64,000 nucleotides of DNA from Marthasterias glacialis (GCA_911728455.2 CAJVRT020000001.1:124001-188000); one strand, 5' to 3'. Numbered from the stretch's first letter, positions 30,675 to 41,685 are shown. The notes: generated from the letters alone by a model not told the origin. Numbers and translations: made by a program.

Positions 30675-33600
30675 TTGTTTTTAAGTTTTTTGCATATCTC
30701 CATTTTGAACTTACCTCCGCCAACTTTGTCCCTTTTCCTCTTCAACCATTCTGACTGTTCTTTCAGTCTGATCATTTTATCAGTTCTCAGTTCTACGCCT
30801 ACATCACAGCCTACATCACAGCCTACATCACAGCCTACATCTCAGCCTACATCTCAGCCTACATCTCAGCCTACATCTCAGCCTACATCTCAGCCTACAT
30901 CTCAGCCTACATCACAGCCTACATCACAGCCTACATCACAGCCTACATCACAGCCTACATCTCAGCCTACATCTCAGCCTACATCTCAGCCTACATCTCA
31001 GACTACATCTCAGCCTACATCTCAGCCTACATCTCAGCCTACATCTCAGCCTACATCTCAGCCTACATCTCAGCCTACATCTCAGCCTACATCTCAGCCT
31101 ACATCTCAGCCTACATCTCAGCCTACATCTCAGCCTACATCTCAGCCTACATCTCAGCCTACATCTCAGCCTACATCTCAGCCTACATCTCAGCCTACAT
31201 CACAGCCTACATCACAGCCTACATCACAGCCTACATCTCAGCCTACATCACAGCCTACATCACAGCCTACATCTCAGCCTACATCTCAGCCTACATCACA
31301 GCCTACATCTCAGCCTACATCTCAGCCTACATCTCAGCCTACATCTCAGCCTACATCTCAGCCTACATCTCAGCCTACATCTCAGCCTACATCTCAGCCT
31401 ACATCACAGCCTACATCTCAGCCTACATCTCAGCCTACATCTCAGCCTACATCTCAGCCTACATCTCAGCCTACATCTCAGCCTACATCTCAGCCTACAT
31501 CTCAGCCTACATCTCAGCCTACATCTCAGCCTACATCTCAGCCTACATCACAGCCTACATCTCAGCCTACATCTCAGCCTACATCTCAGCCTACATCACA
31601 GCCTACATCTCAGCCTACATCTCAGCCTACATCTCAGCCTACATCACAGCCTACATCTCAGCCTACATCTCAGCCTACATCTCAGCCTACATCACAGCCT
31701 ACATCACAGCCTACATCACAGCCTACATCTCAGCCTACATCTCAGCCTACATCTCAGCCTACATCTCAGCCTACATCTCAGCCTACATCTCAGCCTACAT
31801 CTCAGCCTACATCTCAGCCTACATCACAGCCTACATCTCAGCCTACATCTCAGTCTACATCTCAGCCTACATCACAGCCTACATCTCAGCCTACATCTCA
31901 GCCTACATCTCAGCCTACATCACAGCCTACATCACAGCCTACATCACAGCCTACATCTCAGCCTACATCTCAGCCTACATCTCAGCCTACATCTCAGCCT
32001 ACATCTCAGCCTACATCTCAGCCTACATCTCAGCCTACATCTCAGCCTACATCTCAGCCTACATCTCAGCCTACATCTCAGCCTACATCACAGCCTACAT
32101 CACAGCCTACATCTCAGCCTACATCTCAGCCTACATCTCAGCCTACATCACAGCCTACATCTCAGCCTACATCTCAGCCTACATCTCAGCCTACATCACA
32201 GCCTACATCTCAGCCTACATCTCAGCCTACATCTCAGCCTACATCTCAGCCTACATCTCAGCCTACATCACAGCCTACATCACAGCCTACATCTCAGCCT
32301 ACATCTCAGCCTACATCACAGCCTACATCTCAGCCTACATCTCAGCCTACATCTCAGCCTACATCTCAGCCTACATCTCAGCCTACATCACAGCCTACAT
32401 CACAGCCTACATCTCAGCCTACATCTCAGCCTACATCACAGCCTACATCACAGCCTACATCTCAGCCTACATCTCAGCCTACATCTCAGCCTACATCTCA
32501 GCCTACATCTCAGCCTACATCTCAGCCTACATCACAGCCTACATCACAGCCTACATCTCAGCCTACATCTCAGCCTACATCTCAGCCTACATCTCAGCCT
32601 ACATCTCAGCCTACATCTCAGCCTACATCTCAGCCTACATCTCAGCCTACATCTCAGCCTACATCTCAGCCTACATCTCAGCCTACATCTCAGCCTACAT
32701 CTCAGCCTACATCTCAGCCTACATCACAGCCTACATCACAGCCTACATCTCAGCCTACATCTCAGCCTACATCTCAGCCTACATCTCAGCCTACATCACA
32801 GCCTACATCACAGCCTACATCTCAGCCTACATCTCAGCCTACCTCTCAGCCTACCTCTCAGCCTACATCTCAGCCTACATCTCAGCCTACATCTCAGCCT
32901 ACATCACAGCCTACATCACAGCCTACATCTCAGCCTACATCTCAGCCTACATCTCAGCCTACATCTCAGCCTACATCTCAGCCTACATCTCAGCCTACAT
33001 CTCAGCCTACATCTCAGCCTACATCTCAGCCTACATCTCAGCCTACATCTCAGCCTACATCTCAGCCTACATCACAGCCTACATCTCAGCCTACATCTCA
33101 GCCTACATCTCAGCCTACATCACAGCCTACATCACAGCCTACATCTCAGCCTACATCTCAGCCTACATCTCAGCCTACATCTCAGCCTACATCTCAGCCT
33201 ACATCACAGCCTACATCACAGCCTACATCTCAGCCTACATCTCAGCCTACATCTCAGCCTACATCTCAGCCTACATCTCAGCCTACATCTCAGCCTACAT
33301 CTCAGCCTACATCTCAGCCTACATCTCAGCCTACATCACAGCCTACATCACAGCCTACATCTCAGCCTACATCTCAGCCTACATCTCAGCCTACATCTCA
33401 GCCTACATCTCAGCCTACATCTCAGCCTACATCACAGCCTACATCACAGCCTACATCACAGCCTACATCACAGCCTACATCTCAGCCTACATCTCAGCCT
33501 ACATCTCAGCCTACATCTCAGCCTACATCTCAGCCTACATCTCAGCCTACATTTCAGCCTACATCACAGCCTACATCTCAGCCTACATCTCAGCCTACAT

Positions 33601-33803
33601 CTCAGCCTACATCACAGCCTACATATCAGCCTACATCTCAGCCTACATCTCAGCCTACATCACAGCCTACATCTCAGCCTACATCACAGCCTACATCACA
33701 GCCTACATCACAGCCTACATCTCAGCCTACATCTCAGCCTACATCTCAGCCGACATCTCAGCCTACATCTCAACCTACAACTGCGACTACAACTGGGCAC
33801 TGA
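30675..33803 (+). CDS. Possible (PTSQ)n low-complexity protein, 1,042 codons
   Basis: The frame starts MFLSFLHISIL, passes through a hydrophobic N-terminal stretch of about 40 residues that could mimic a signal or membrane segment, then about 250 PTSQ repeats, and ends TTATTTGH. Against it: the N-terminal part lies antisense to a degenerate acidic exon of the tandem units, no promoter or splice structure is evident, and any stop-free 12-mer repeat in register produces a long frame. For it: the register is kept for 3 kb and the dominant variation is silent. A secreted, heavily O-glycosylatable Ser/Thr/Pro polymer would be the likeliest product if real. Confidence 0.2.
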   Translation: MFLSFLHISILNLPPPTLSLFLFNHSDCSFSLIILSVLSSTPTSQPTSQPTSQPTSQPTSQPTSQPTSQPTSQPTSQPTSQPTSQPTSQPTSQPTSQPTSQPTSQPTSQTTSQPTSQPTSQPTSQPTSQPTSQPTSQPTSQPTSQPTSQPTSQPTSQPTSQPTSQPTSQPTSQPTSQPTSQPTSQPTSQPTSQPTSQPTSQPTSQPTSQPTSQPTSQPTSQPTSQPTSQPTSQPTSQPTSQPTSQPTSQPTSQPTSQPTSQPTSQPTSQPTSQPTSQPTSQPTSQPTSQPTSQPTSQPTSQPTSQPTSQPTSQPTSQPTSQPTSQPTSQPTSQPTSQPTSQPTSQPTSQPTSQPTSQPTSQPTSQPTSQPTSQPTSQPTSQPTSQPTSQPTSQSTSQPTSQPTSQPTSQPTSQPTSQPTSQPTSQPTSQPTSQPTSQPTSQPTSQPTSQPTSQPTSQPTSQPTSQPTSQPTSQPTSQPTSQPTSQPTSQPTSQPTSQPTSQPTSQPTSQPTSQPTSQPTSQPTSQPTSQPTSQPTSQPTSQPTSQPTSQPTSQPTSQPTSQPTSQPTSQPTSQPTSQPTSQPTSQPTSQPTSQPTSQPTSQPTSQPTSQPTSQPTSQPTSQPTSQPTSQPTSQPTSQPTSQPTSQPTSQPTSQPTSQPTSQPTSQPTSQPTSQPTSQPTSQPTSQPTSQPTSQPTSQPTSQPTSQPTSQPTSQPTSQPTSQPTSQPTSQPTSQPTSQPTSQPTSQPTSQPTSQPTSQPTSQPTSQPTSQPTSQPTSQPTSQPTSQPTSQPTSQPTSQPTSQPTSQPTSQPTSQPTSQPTSQPTSQPTSQPTSQPTSQPTSQPTSQPTSQPTSQPTSQPTSQPTSQPTSQPTSQPTSQPTSQPTSQPTSQPTSQPTSQPTSQPTSQPTSQPTSQPTSQPTSQPTSQPTSQPTSQPTSQPTSQPTSQPTSQPTSQPTSQPTFQPTSQPTSQPTSQPTSQPTSQPTYQPTSQPTSQPTSQPTSQPTSQPTSQPTSQPTSQPTSQPTSQPTSQPTSQPTTATTTGH
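30787..33790. repeat. 12-bp minisatellite, about 250 copies, no indels
   Basis: Monomer CCTACATCTCAG, with a common variant CCTACATCACAG, repeats for 3.0 kb in unbroken 12-bp register. The T/A variant changes only the third base of a serine codon in the PTSQ frame. Rare other changes: two ACA to ACC, one CCG, one CAA (all silent), and single Pro-to-Thr, Pro-to-Ser, Ser-to-Phe and Ser-to-Tyr changes. All three plus-strand frames of the common monomer are free of stops. It sits within the minus-strand tandem-unit region. Confidence 0.98.
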
Positions 33804-34085
33804 TTAGATAGACAAGCATCTTGTACAGTCGTCATGGCAAGCATCTTGTTAAGTCTTCCTTCCCTGGAATCTAGTCATCCGGGCTGTTCTTTGTCTGAAT
33901 ATCAACAAGAAACAATAATACATACAGTGATTTTACTTCAAGATATCCTGGAACAATTCAGCCAGTCCTTTCCAAAACACCATTCCTTTCAAAAAACGCT
34001 CCAAAGTCATTATGGGTTTGATGAGAATTACAGAAATATTTGAATTCAAGATGGGAAAATAAATAGACAATTAATCAGAACTTAC

Positions 34086-34194
34086 ATGTTGTTTCACAGC
34101 CTTTCGCTTGCTCTGTGTCTATACTGCCAAATTCTCCAAGAGCTTCAAAATTTGGAGCAGCAGGTTCTTCCAGTTGGTGGTCATCTTTGTTCAG
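34086..34194 (-). CDS. Candidate exon upstream of tandem-unit cluster
   Basis: 109-nt minus-strand segment with acceptor AATTTTAG and donor GTAAGTTC. The open frame reads LNKDDHQLEEPAAPNFEALG then EFGSIDTEQAKGCETT. It ends in the same splice phase as the 67-nt acidic exons, so it could be an upstream exon of the same minus-strand gene. No domain is recognised. Confidence 0.4.
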
Positions 34195-34738
34195 CTAAAA
34201 TTTTAATTGAATTAATATTATAACGATTAAATTCAACCTCTGACATAGATCTACTCCTTAATGAAAACACATGTAAGTAGGTGACAGAATGACAAGGTGA
34301 TGGCAAATATCGCAGTAACTAACCTCACACGGCAATCTTGCTTCTCTGGGGCGAATTTGGAACAATGGTGTTAACTTAGTGTTAGCATGTACGCATGTAC
34401 GATGTGCAAACAGCACAGGATCTGTACAAAGAAATTTGGATTATTAAGTCACTACATATACAGGAAATAAAGTTCAATGATCGAACATAGCCAGCTAAAG
34501 CAGTCCCTGCTATAGGTGATGTTTGAAACTTTGCATTAACCTCCGACATATATTTTAACTTAAACAATAACACATGTAAGTAGGTGACAAAGTGGTAAAT
34601 AACATGGCAGGTGTGGCAGTAAGTAATGTTACATAACATAAATTTTACTGATCGAACACAGCCAACTGAAACAGTCCCTGCTATAGGTGATGTTTAAAGC
34701 TTTGCAGGGTGTGAAGGATTTATGCTGTAGAGAATAGT

Positions 34739-35661
34739 TTAACCCTATCAGGACCGGGGGGGGGGGCACAATGTGCCCCCCCTACCAAACTTTTTCCTGT
34801 AACTTTTAAACGCTACATTCGATCAACACCAAATTTTCTGACTTTACTCGAAAATTATCTAGGGTCATTTTGTCAAAATACGATTGTTATTGGAGGTCAG
34901 TGGTTGCCATGGCAACCATTTGTTTGAACCCATATTACTCGTTTTTTGTGATTTTTTGTGATTTTGGGGCATTTTTTAGCAAAATGTTATGTTTTTAAGT
35001 ATTTTTAGTGGCCAACAGTGATACCGAAATGTCACATGATAGTTTGAGATGCATTGTGGGAATCCATTTTGGCGGCCATCTTGGATTTTGTATTTTTAGC
35101 TGTTTTTTAGGGGTTCGAACTTTGCAAAATTTTGTATCTATGGAATATTTTCAACATTATAATTTTGAACTTTTGAGGTCTACAAATACTATAGAGTTGT
35201 TAGTTAGGCCTCATAAATGCACACTCGGACCCTAAAAGGACTGTTTACAACGATTTTTAAGTGGAAAAATGTAAAAACGTGATTTTTTCCCAAAAATTAC
35301 ATAAAACAGCTTGTTTAGCGCCCTCAACGGTAACTCTGGTAAAGAAAAAGGTGTTTATGTTCTTGAGGATGTCAAGAAAGACAAATTTGCAAAGTTTTAC
35401 AGAATTCTGGCAAAAAATATGGAAATTATGGGAAAAATACGATTTTTGACCAAAAATGGGCAAAAAAACTACAAAAATTACTTTTAATGCAATTTTTTTG
35501 ATTTTTTTTTTGCACCATCATGTAGAACTCGGTGAAATACACATTTGTGGCAAGTTTCATAAAAATCAGCCCAAGACTTTGGAAAATACGGAGGGGGGGC
35601 ACAATGAGCCCCCCCCCCGGTCCCCGTAAGTCCAAAAAAAGCCCGGTCCTGATAGGGTTAA
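34739..35661. mobile_element. Non-autonomous piggyBac-like element
   Basis: TTAA at 34,739-34,742 and 35,658-35,661 flank a 915-bp body whose ends are CCCTATCAGGACCGG and its perfect reverse complement. A TTAA duplication next to CCCT-starting ends is the hallmark of piggyBac transposons. Just inside each end lies a G-run/C-run palindrome around GCACAATG. No transposase frame is present. The interior is AT-rich, with two short mirror-frame peptides of no significance. Confidence 0.85.
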
Positions 35662-37657
35662 ATGACTATTGACAGTGAAACACAATGGTCTTTCCCAGAC
35701 ACTGTAACATGTGCTTTGCCGATCACTCGAAAAATAGCACCTTCTTTTTACCATATTTTCTTGATGCAATGGTCGATTTATTGATATTTTCTACAAATTC
35801 AGGTCGACATTAGTTTGAGAAATTGTAAAATTGAAAATTAACTCTTCTTTACACTTGTCTGTGTAAAATTTTCATGACGTTACCACCTTCTAAAAAAAAA
35901 GGTCTTGAATAAAAAGAAATTTCATGAACTGAAGCCAGGTCAGAATTCCATTTTAAATAGTATGCAAAGCCGAAATTTTGAATTTGTTATTGCCTCAACT
36001 AGCATTTTGAAACAGAAGACGAGGTTACATTGAGGTCACATCTGTGAGGCGTTTATGTAGTTTTTGAAGACCTTTCCAAAGATGTGCAGATTGTGAAAAT
36101 CCATTGTGTGGTTCAATCAAGGGTTATGATTTTTGAAAAAGAATTTGTAAAATTGGGTTGACTTTCTGTGTGGAGAATTATCAGGATGGAGAAGTACACT
36201 TAAAATGAACAAATATTACAATTTCTTACATTACAAAGACAAGGTGTTTGTGAATGTCATCAAAGGTTGAAATTCTCCTAAATGACACAATTATACATTT
36301 GAACCTGAAATTATGTCTTTTTCATAGTTTTTTGCTTCAAATTCCTATTTTAATTAAAACACAAGGTCAAATTTAGGTCATCTTTGTGTGACTCTTGTTT
36401 ATTTTGATGTATAGATTGTCCAGTCGAAACCGAAGTTGAAGTTTCTAGATTTAATAAACAACATCTCATAAACCGTATGTTCGATTGTCACGTAACTTTG
36501 CAGTTTTATTAAGGTTCATAGATGCAACACCGGTGCAAACTTTAAAAGTAGTCACAATTATGGCACAAAAACTCTGACGCTCTAAATTTAAAAAAAAACA
36601 TAACTCCTGAGCCAATTGTCATAAGGTCGTTATCTTTGTACTGTGAAGGACCATTTCAAGGTCTGGAGTGTTTAATCAAAGGTCAAACAACTTCAGAACA
36701 GCTATGTGTTTGTCCACGAAGACATAATTTAGTTTAGTTTTTCTTCTCACTAACTTTGTCCACTGCTACAGACTATAACTTGAAGTTTCAGGAGAAGTTG
36801 TGACGAAATTTCAGCGGTTTCAAAATTCATAACTATAAAAGGCCTGAAGCAAGTAATGGCCCTGCGCATGAGTTTTCGGTGTGCTTTTAGATTTATTTTT
36901 CTTTTCTGATGGCTATTTTTAATAAGAAGTAAATCATTTTGATGTTTCTGGTATGTTGTATATCCTTTATTTGTTCATGTTGTTGCTTGAGGATGTAGTC
37001 TAATTCAGTACAGGGTCCAAAAAGACTGAATGTGATTGTAACAAATACTATTTGGCAAAGAAACATTGGCTGCATGCTCTACCACCTCCATAATGAGAGG
37101 GACTAGTGCGCCACTGTCGGTAGCGGCACAATACAGACTACTCGAACAATGCTACGGACAGGGAGCTAGATTCGTTTATACGGCTTGGGTTGATGTTTGA
37201 TTGACCGCAGTGTCGATGCACAAACTACGACCACTTTATTTTCATGTTCATTTCATAGTGACGAAGTTGATCTCCATTTTTTGTATAACATATGTGTGAA
37301 GTAATAGATGTATGACTTAAAACTTGGTATGTTGTTAGACAATGAACAATATTGCAAAAATGTGGAGTGACGTCATGATGGCGTCATGTGATGATTTCTT
37401 ACTTTTTAACATTTGGGACCACTTATTAAATAGTTTGAGAACAAAATAACCTACAATTACTTGTTTTCCACTAGGCAAAATATCTTGATTGTTATGAATT
37501 TGAAATTGATCTCACTATAGCTCCATCTTTTGAGTCCCAAAAACTTAAAGAAAAGATTCTGGTAATTCCGCCAAAAGAATACCGGCGACAACTGGTTAAG
37601 ACTATAGTTCAAAGATTTGTCAAAATTTGACCCATTCAAAAATATAATTGGTCTCAC
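35662..37657. other. Intergenic stretch, no gene seen
   Basis: AT-rich DNA without domain-bearing frames. It was searched for the missing 3' exons of the beta-mannosidase homologue (the SEYG region carrying the nucleophile) on the minus strand and none was recognised. Confidence 0.5.
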
Positions 37658-37845
37658 CATCGCCATAATGAGGGTCTGTAGTGTTCTGCACGACCCATCC
37701 TTCTGCTTTACTCTCAGGTCCGTTGAAAGGACTTGAACTCACAGCCGGCAACTTGGAGTTCTTTCTCACAGCTTCCAAGATTTTGTCGATGTACAGGGTG
37801 ACAAAATCTTTCTGATACAATGGGAAGTTATTGCCTGTCCCATAC
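37658..37845 (-). CDS. MANBA: Beta-mannosidase-like exon 6: catalytic barrel segment
   Basis: Acceptor TTTGCAG, donor GTGAGA. It reads YGTGNNFPLYQKDFVTLYID and KILEAVRKNSKLP then SSPFNGPESKAEGWVVQN and DPHYGD. This is the best-conserved exon. The phase joins TG of exon 5 to G here to give Trp (QNW-YGTG), as in intact homologues. The exon coding for the DWN/SEYGFQS region that should follow is not found. Confidence 0.85.
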
Positions 37846-39265
37846 CTGCAAATATAACAAATCATTGCATATTGATTTGTCCATTATAACAATGATACAT
37901 GTAGTCACAGTAATAATAATGATAATTATATCAGAATGGCATGAATGGTAAATGTTGAGGGTTTGAATCCCACCCAAATAATATGCCTCTGGATTTGTTT
38001 TTAAGAGGAAACTTGGTGCAAAGATGATGCTCCATGAATAGAGCTGGATGTTACATTTTCGAGGTTTCAAGACTTTCTACCATCATTTGGGGTTTCAGTA
38101 AGAACAAGGTTATAGTATTTCATCACCATAAAAATGAACCAGAGAACCTGGACTTCACAGCCATTGCTGTTGTCACAGGTGTTTGAGCCGGGCACAGTTG
38201 ACTCCATATTTCGTGCAAAACAGTGAGGAAAATTTGGGCAAAGCAAGACGGAAAAAGTGCATATGCTTGTGTTTTTATCTGTGAAAAAACTTCCAACAAA
38301 TCAACCTCTCTGCTCCCCCTTGACCAAAGAGTCCTCATACACCTAGGGTTGTTGTCTGTGCCAAATTTGTTGGTTACTATTGCCGTGAAAGTGTTCAAAA
38401 ACAAAAACAAAAATGGAATGGCATGACTCATGCACTGCAATCTGGCCAAGCACTTTCATGATTGCCCTGGACATGGGCAAGTACTGAAGATCATGCAGAG
38501 AAAAAATGCCATCTTTTTCAGGAACACTTTTTTGATGTACTGATCGATTTTGGCAAATGTCTTGTTTTTCGAGGGTACACTTTGAGACAATGCGGTTACA
38601 TAGGGTGGCATAGGAAGTACCCGCTCTGCTTTCCATCTATGTTCCTCTCTGGTGATAGTAATTTCGCTCGTTTTAAGAAAATCTCAAAGTACATGCCCAT
38701 TTCTAGCAAACAATGGCTATGAAGACATTCTGGAAGGGTAGGTGGCAGCAGACTAACTCAGGTGTAGATCATGAAACCTTTTGTTTACAAAAGAATGACC
38801 TTGAATATTCCAGAGCATTTCATGGAAAGCGAGATACTACACTGCTCATGATGGTAAATTTCACGGCATAATTTCCACATTAATTCAAAAGTAATCAAAA
38901 TAACAGCAGAACAAGTTTTGAAATGTGCCTCCTTTCTTTCACATTAATAATAAATAAAAACAGCCAGTGCAATCTCCATAAATAAGTATTATGTGTTTTT
39001 TCATTGAGCTACAAATTGTGCTTGCCGTACAGACTGTGTGGCTTTTTTTTTAATGTGATGTCACAGGGTTACATGGTCTTTAAATCAGATGATCTTGGAA
39101 ATACACATGCTTCAAACTACGTAACCAGCACAAATTTGCCTGGTATGTCTGCTGCCACCTACTGTCCCAATGTCTTAAATTGATTTGGCTATGGCTACGG
39201 CCTTATCAGTGGCATCAGCCAATACCTACAGCCACAGCCAATTTTTAAAAGGGTCTTATACATAC
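37846..39265. other. Large intron or intergenic gap between mannosidase exons 5 and 6
   Basis: 1.4 kb without recognisable coding sequence. It was checked for the missing FMFACALYP/SGNNE segment and none was seen. It contains short tracts such as a GATAATAAT-type AT microsatellite near 37,910. Confidence 0.5.
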
Positions 39266-39506
39266 CAGTTTTGACTGAGGGTGACTTCTTTTTTATTGTC
39301 AACATCACAGATTTCACAGAAAGCTTCTTGCTCGTATGCCCTGCCTCCCCACACCCTGGTGGCATGCTTGTCAGCGTCTTCGAGAGATTGGAGAAGACGC
39401 TTCAGCTGTGTACGAGACACACACTTCTTGAAGGGATCTGCAGATATACAATTGGCCCCTTTGATGAAGGTGAGTTGGTAGTTGATCTTGACGAAGAATT
39501 GCAGAC
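39266..39506 (-). CDS. MANBA: Beta-mannosidase-like exon 5: start of catalytic barrel with internal deletion
   Basis: Acceptor CCAACAG, donor GTATGT. It reads GLQFFVKINYQLTFIKGANC, then ISADPF, RLLQSLEDADKH, TRVWGGRAYEQEAFCEICD, and jumps directly to NKKEVTLSQNW. Normally about 60 residues (VWQDFMFACALYP through SGNNENE) separate these. NW-IPAD has become NC-ISAD and RVWGGG is RVWGGR, so conserved active-site-region residues have also drifted. Confidence 0.8.
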
Positions 39507-39916
39507 CTGTTGGATAGCAATACTTGATGAATATTTACATTAAATTAGAAGGAGATAATAATGATAATTAGTTCTTACACAGTGCATTTTACAACAATGT
39601 TTCATTGCCATATACGTTAGTGCCCTGGTCATTGGGCCAATAAATTCCTGTAATATTTCTCAGCTCTTGTGGAAGTACACAGCCCTGTGCTGCAGTGGCG
39701 CTCCAAAGGCTTTTTCAAATACAACATCAACCTTTACCCTTGCAGGTACCCATTTATACCCCTGGGTGAAGAGAACCAATGTTATATGCAATATAAACCA
39801 ATATAATTTATGCTTAAAAGTGAATCAAAACTGACAAAACTTCCAAATCATAGGGCATTTAATAAAGTTGTTCCAAAGACGACCATCAACACAGCTTTGT
39901 TATTCCAGTGACTCAC

Positions 39917-40073
39917 CTTTAAAATTTGGCACCTCTTCCTCTACAAGTTCTAAATGACAGAACGCAAACTGAAGTGAATTTGTGGATGACTCTTGTTGAC
40001 CCATGTCAGAGAACGAAACTTGCAGTTGATAAAGTGACTGGTCCCCAAAGCCTACTGGCCACCATGTCTTTGC
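39917..40073 (-). CDS. MANBA: Beta-mannosidase-like exon 4: WWP motif
   Basis: Acceptor CTTACAG, donor GTGAGT. It reads AKTWWPVGFGDQSLYQLQVS and continues to LELVEEEVPNFK. The WWPxGxGxQ..Y motif and the LxEE ending are diagnostic of the central GH2 immunoglobulin-like domain of beta-mannosidases. Confidence 0.85.
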
Positions 40074-41287
40074 CTGTAAGAAATTCATGATCAATCCATT
40101 TATTAAAAAATGTTGGGTATTGTGTTTCTGGCAGCCTTACAATTTTCAAAATTTGCTTTGAGGAAACTGCAAAAATAACCCCAAAAGATTTCACAATTTT
40201 TGACAGAATGTCATGAAACCTGACAGAAAATGTGGATATTAATCGGCAAGTGGAGAAGAGTCTTCTTGTGGTGGGTTCCTCTCTGGCAAACAATGCAAAC
40301 ATTAGCCGATGGAAACGCAAGTTTTTAAACCTGAATGCGCTGGGCATTAAAAACAATCAACAATGCGAAACTCAGCAAGTAGTTTAAATGTTAAATTTGC
40401 ATGAAGGATAAAACAAAAATCCACAGGCATGTTTCAAAAAATGTTTTTAAGAGAATGTGTCGAAAGTGTAAATTATGTTCAATTGTAACTCTTTAAAAGC
40501 TGTTGATCAAATTCATGATGAAATTAGCTTATGTTTCAGGAGCAGACGACAAACATTGACCAACACATGGAATATTCATTATAGATCAAGCAAAACGAAG
40601 AGTTTGACTGCACCCATGAACCTAATGCAATGCAGTGTTTTAACCAGTTCCTGCTGGAAATCTTTCTGGTCCAGCCTAACAATTTTTTCTTAGACTTGTC
40701 GGAATCATTTCAGAGTACAGCTGGCACAAAGAAACCTCGACTTGACAAAGCCAAGAGAACAAACATTTTTGAAGCACTTGGATATTTGTTTTCTGTATAC
40801 AGGAAATGTCAAGTTCACGCACTTTGAATTGCAAAATCTCGGCCGTGCTCCTGTATTCAATTTTACACAATGATGTACTTACACGACCCATTTGTGCTGG
40901 CCCGGACAATAATGTTAGCATGTTTACAGGTCATCTGGCATATACTTGTTAATATAGCACATTTTGGACCAAATTGTTAGTTTGCGAGACATTTTCAAAC
41001 GTAAACAAATTATAAATGGTCTCCTGTTTTGACCCCAGCAAAGTCTTGCCCAAAGGCTAAATGTCAACACAAGACACACATACAAGTATACTGGGGTAAC
41101 TGAAGCATTCAAGTGGAAAGAAATGAAGAGAGAGAGGATGCAGTCAAAAGATGCAAGGGATGAACAAAAGAGAGGGAGACAAACGGTGGATGGTTGAGAG
41201 AAGAGTCTGGTTGAAGACATTAAACTGAACGCACATTTGTCGGAACAGAACACATTGCACTATTTGGCTGAAAAAAACCTGTTCTAC
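40074..41287. other. Intron between mannosidase exons 3 and 4
   Basis: 1.2 kb with no other coding signal. Open frames here are short and unmatched. Confidence 0.5.
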
Positions 41288-41463
41288 CTTTGGAACTTGA
41301 AACTTCATTGTGAACTTGGTATTTCCTCTAGAAAGTTTGACTGATGCTTTCTGGCTGACATTTAAGGCTTTCAAATCAGCCTGTAAGTTTCCCTGACAAG
41401 AGCTAGAGGTGCCAAGATCAGAGAAAGCTGTCACCTCAATGGAACAGGGGGTCACATAGGATT
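41288..41463 (-). CDS. MANBA: Beta-mannosidase-like exon 3: end of N-terminal domain and immunoglobulin-like domain
   Basis: Acceptor TTCCAG, donor GTAGAA. It reads ESYVTPCSIEVTAFSDLGTS and on through VSQKASVKLSRGNTKFTMKF to QVPK. SIEVTAFS corresponds to the segment that normally follows GIW(K/R). The conserved WDWGPSFP-type residues that should come just before are absent from the genome between exons 2 and 3. Confidence 0.75.
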
Positions 41464-41598
41464 CTGGAAAAAGATAAACGAAGCAAAAAAAAAAATGATC
41501 AGAATCTGAAACTGAAACAAGTCAGGTAAGAAATACTTTGTTGATTTGAAATCATTACAAACGCAAAAAGAACCTGCCCAATGAGGACACCAATTTTG

Positions 41599-41685
41599 CG
41601 TGTCGTGGTCGAGTGGATAAGAACACCGGACTCAGGCTTGGGTGTTTCTGATAGGCAGAGTGTGGGTTCAAGTCCTGCTTGTGAC
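41599..41685 (+). tRNA. tRNA-Leu(CAG)-derived pseudogene or SINE head
   Basis: An A-box (TGGTCGAGTGG) and a B-box (GGTTCAAGTCC) are present at tRNA spacing. The anticodon loop CTCAGGC (anticodon CAG) sits in a stem with one mismatch. The layout follows tRNA-Leu with a long variable arm, but the acceptor stem does not pair. The tail TGACAATTGTGTCCTTAATGAG resembles the body of tRNA-derived SINEs. It lies in the intron between mannosidase exons 2 and 3, exactly where conserved coding sequence is missing. Confidence 0.55.

Larger units (their letters stand above)
28570..30786 (-). repeat. Tandem ~445-bp units with small exon-like segments
   Basis: Four to five units recur; equivalent points at about 29,082, 29,526 and 29,971 are 444-445 bp apart, with more diverged copies before (28,580) and after (30,430). 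Each unit contains GATGTCTTC near TGCTAGCATTCC, then CACTGGCTAAG, TCATCGGGGCTGTTCTTTTG, an ACATACAGTAATT tract, ACTTACATGTAC and CTTGATGAGTCATCCAAGTC. On the minus strand several segments look like short exons with consensus donors. A last diverged unit appears after the minisatellite at 33,830-33,960. Confidence 0.85.

Noticed and set aside
30787-33790. CRISPR-like array
   Set aside because: There are no spacers; the 12-bp unit is contiguous. This is a eukaryotic minisatellite.
38123-38449. 108-codon minus-strand frame between mannosidase exons 5 and 6 as a missing exon
   Set aside because: It shows none of the expected motifs (FMFACALYP, SGNNE) and its boundaries are not in the required phase.
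41599-41685. Functional tRNA-Leu gene
   Set aside because: The A-box, B-box and anticodon loop are good, but the acceptor stem does not pair and the anticodon stem has a mismatch. A tRNA-derived pseudogene or SINE is more likely.
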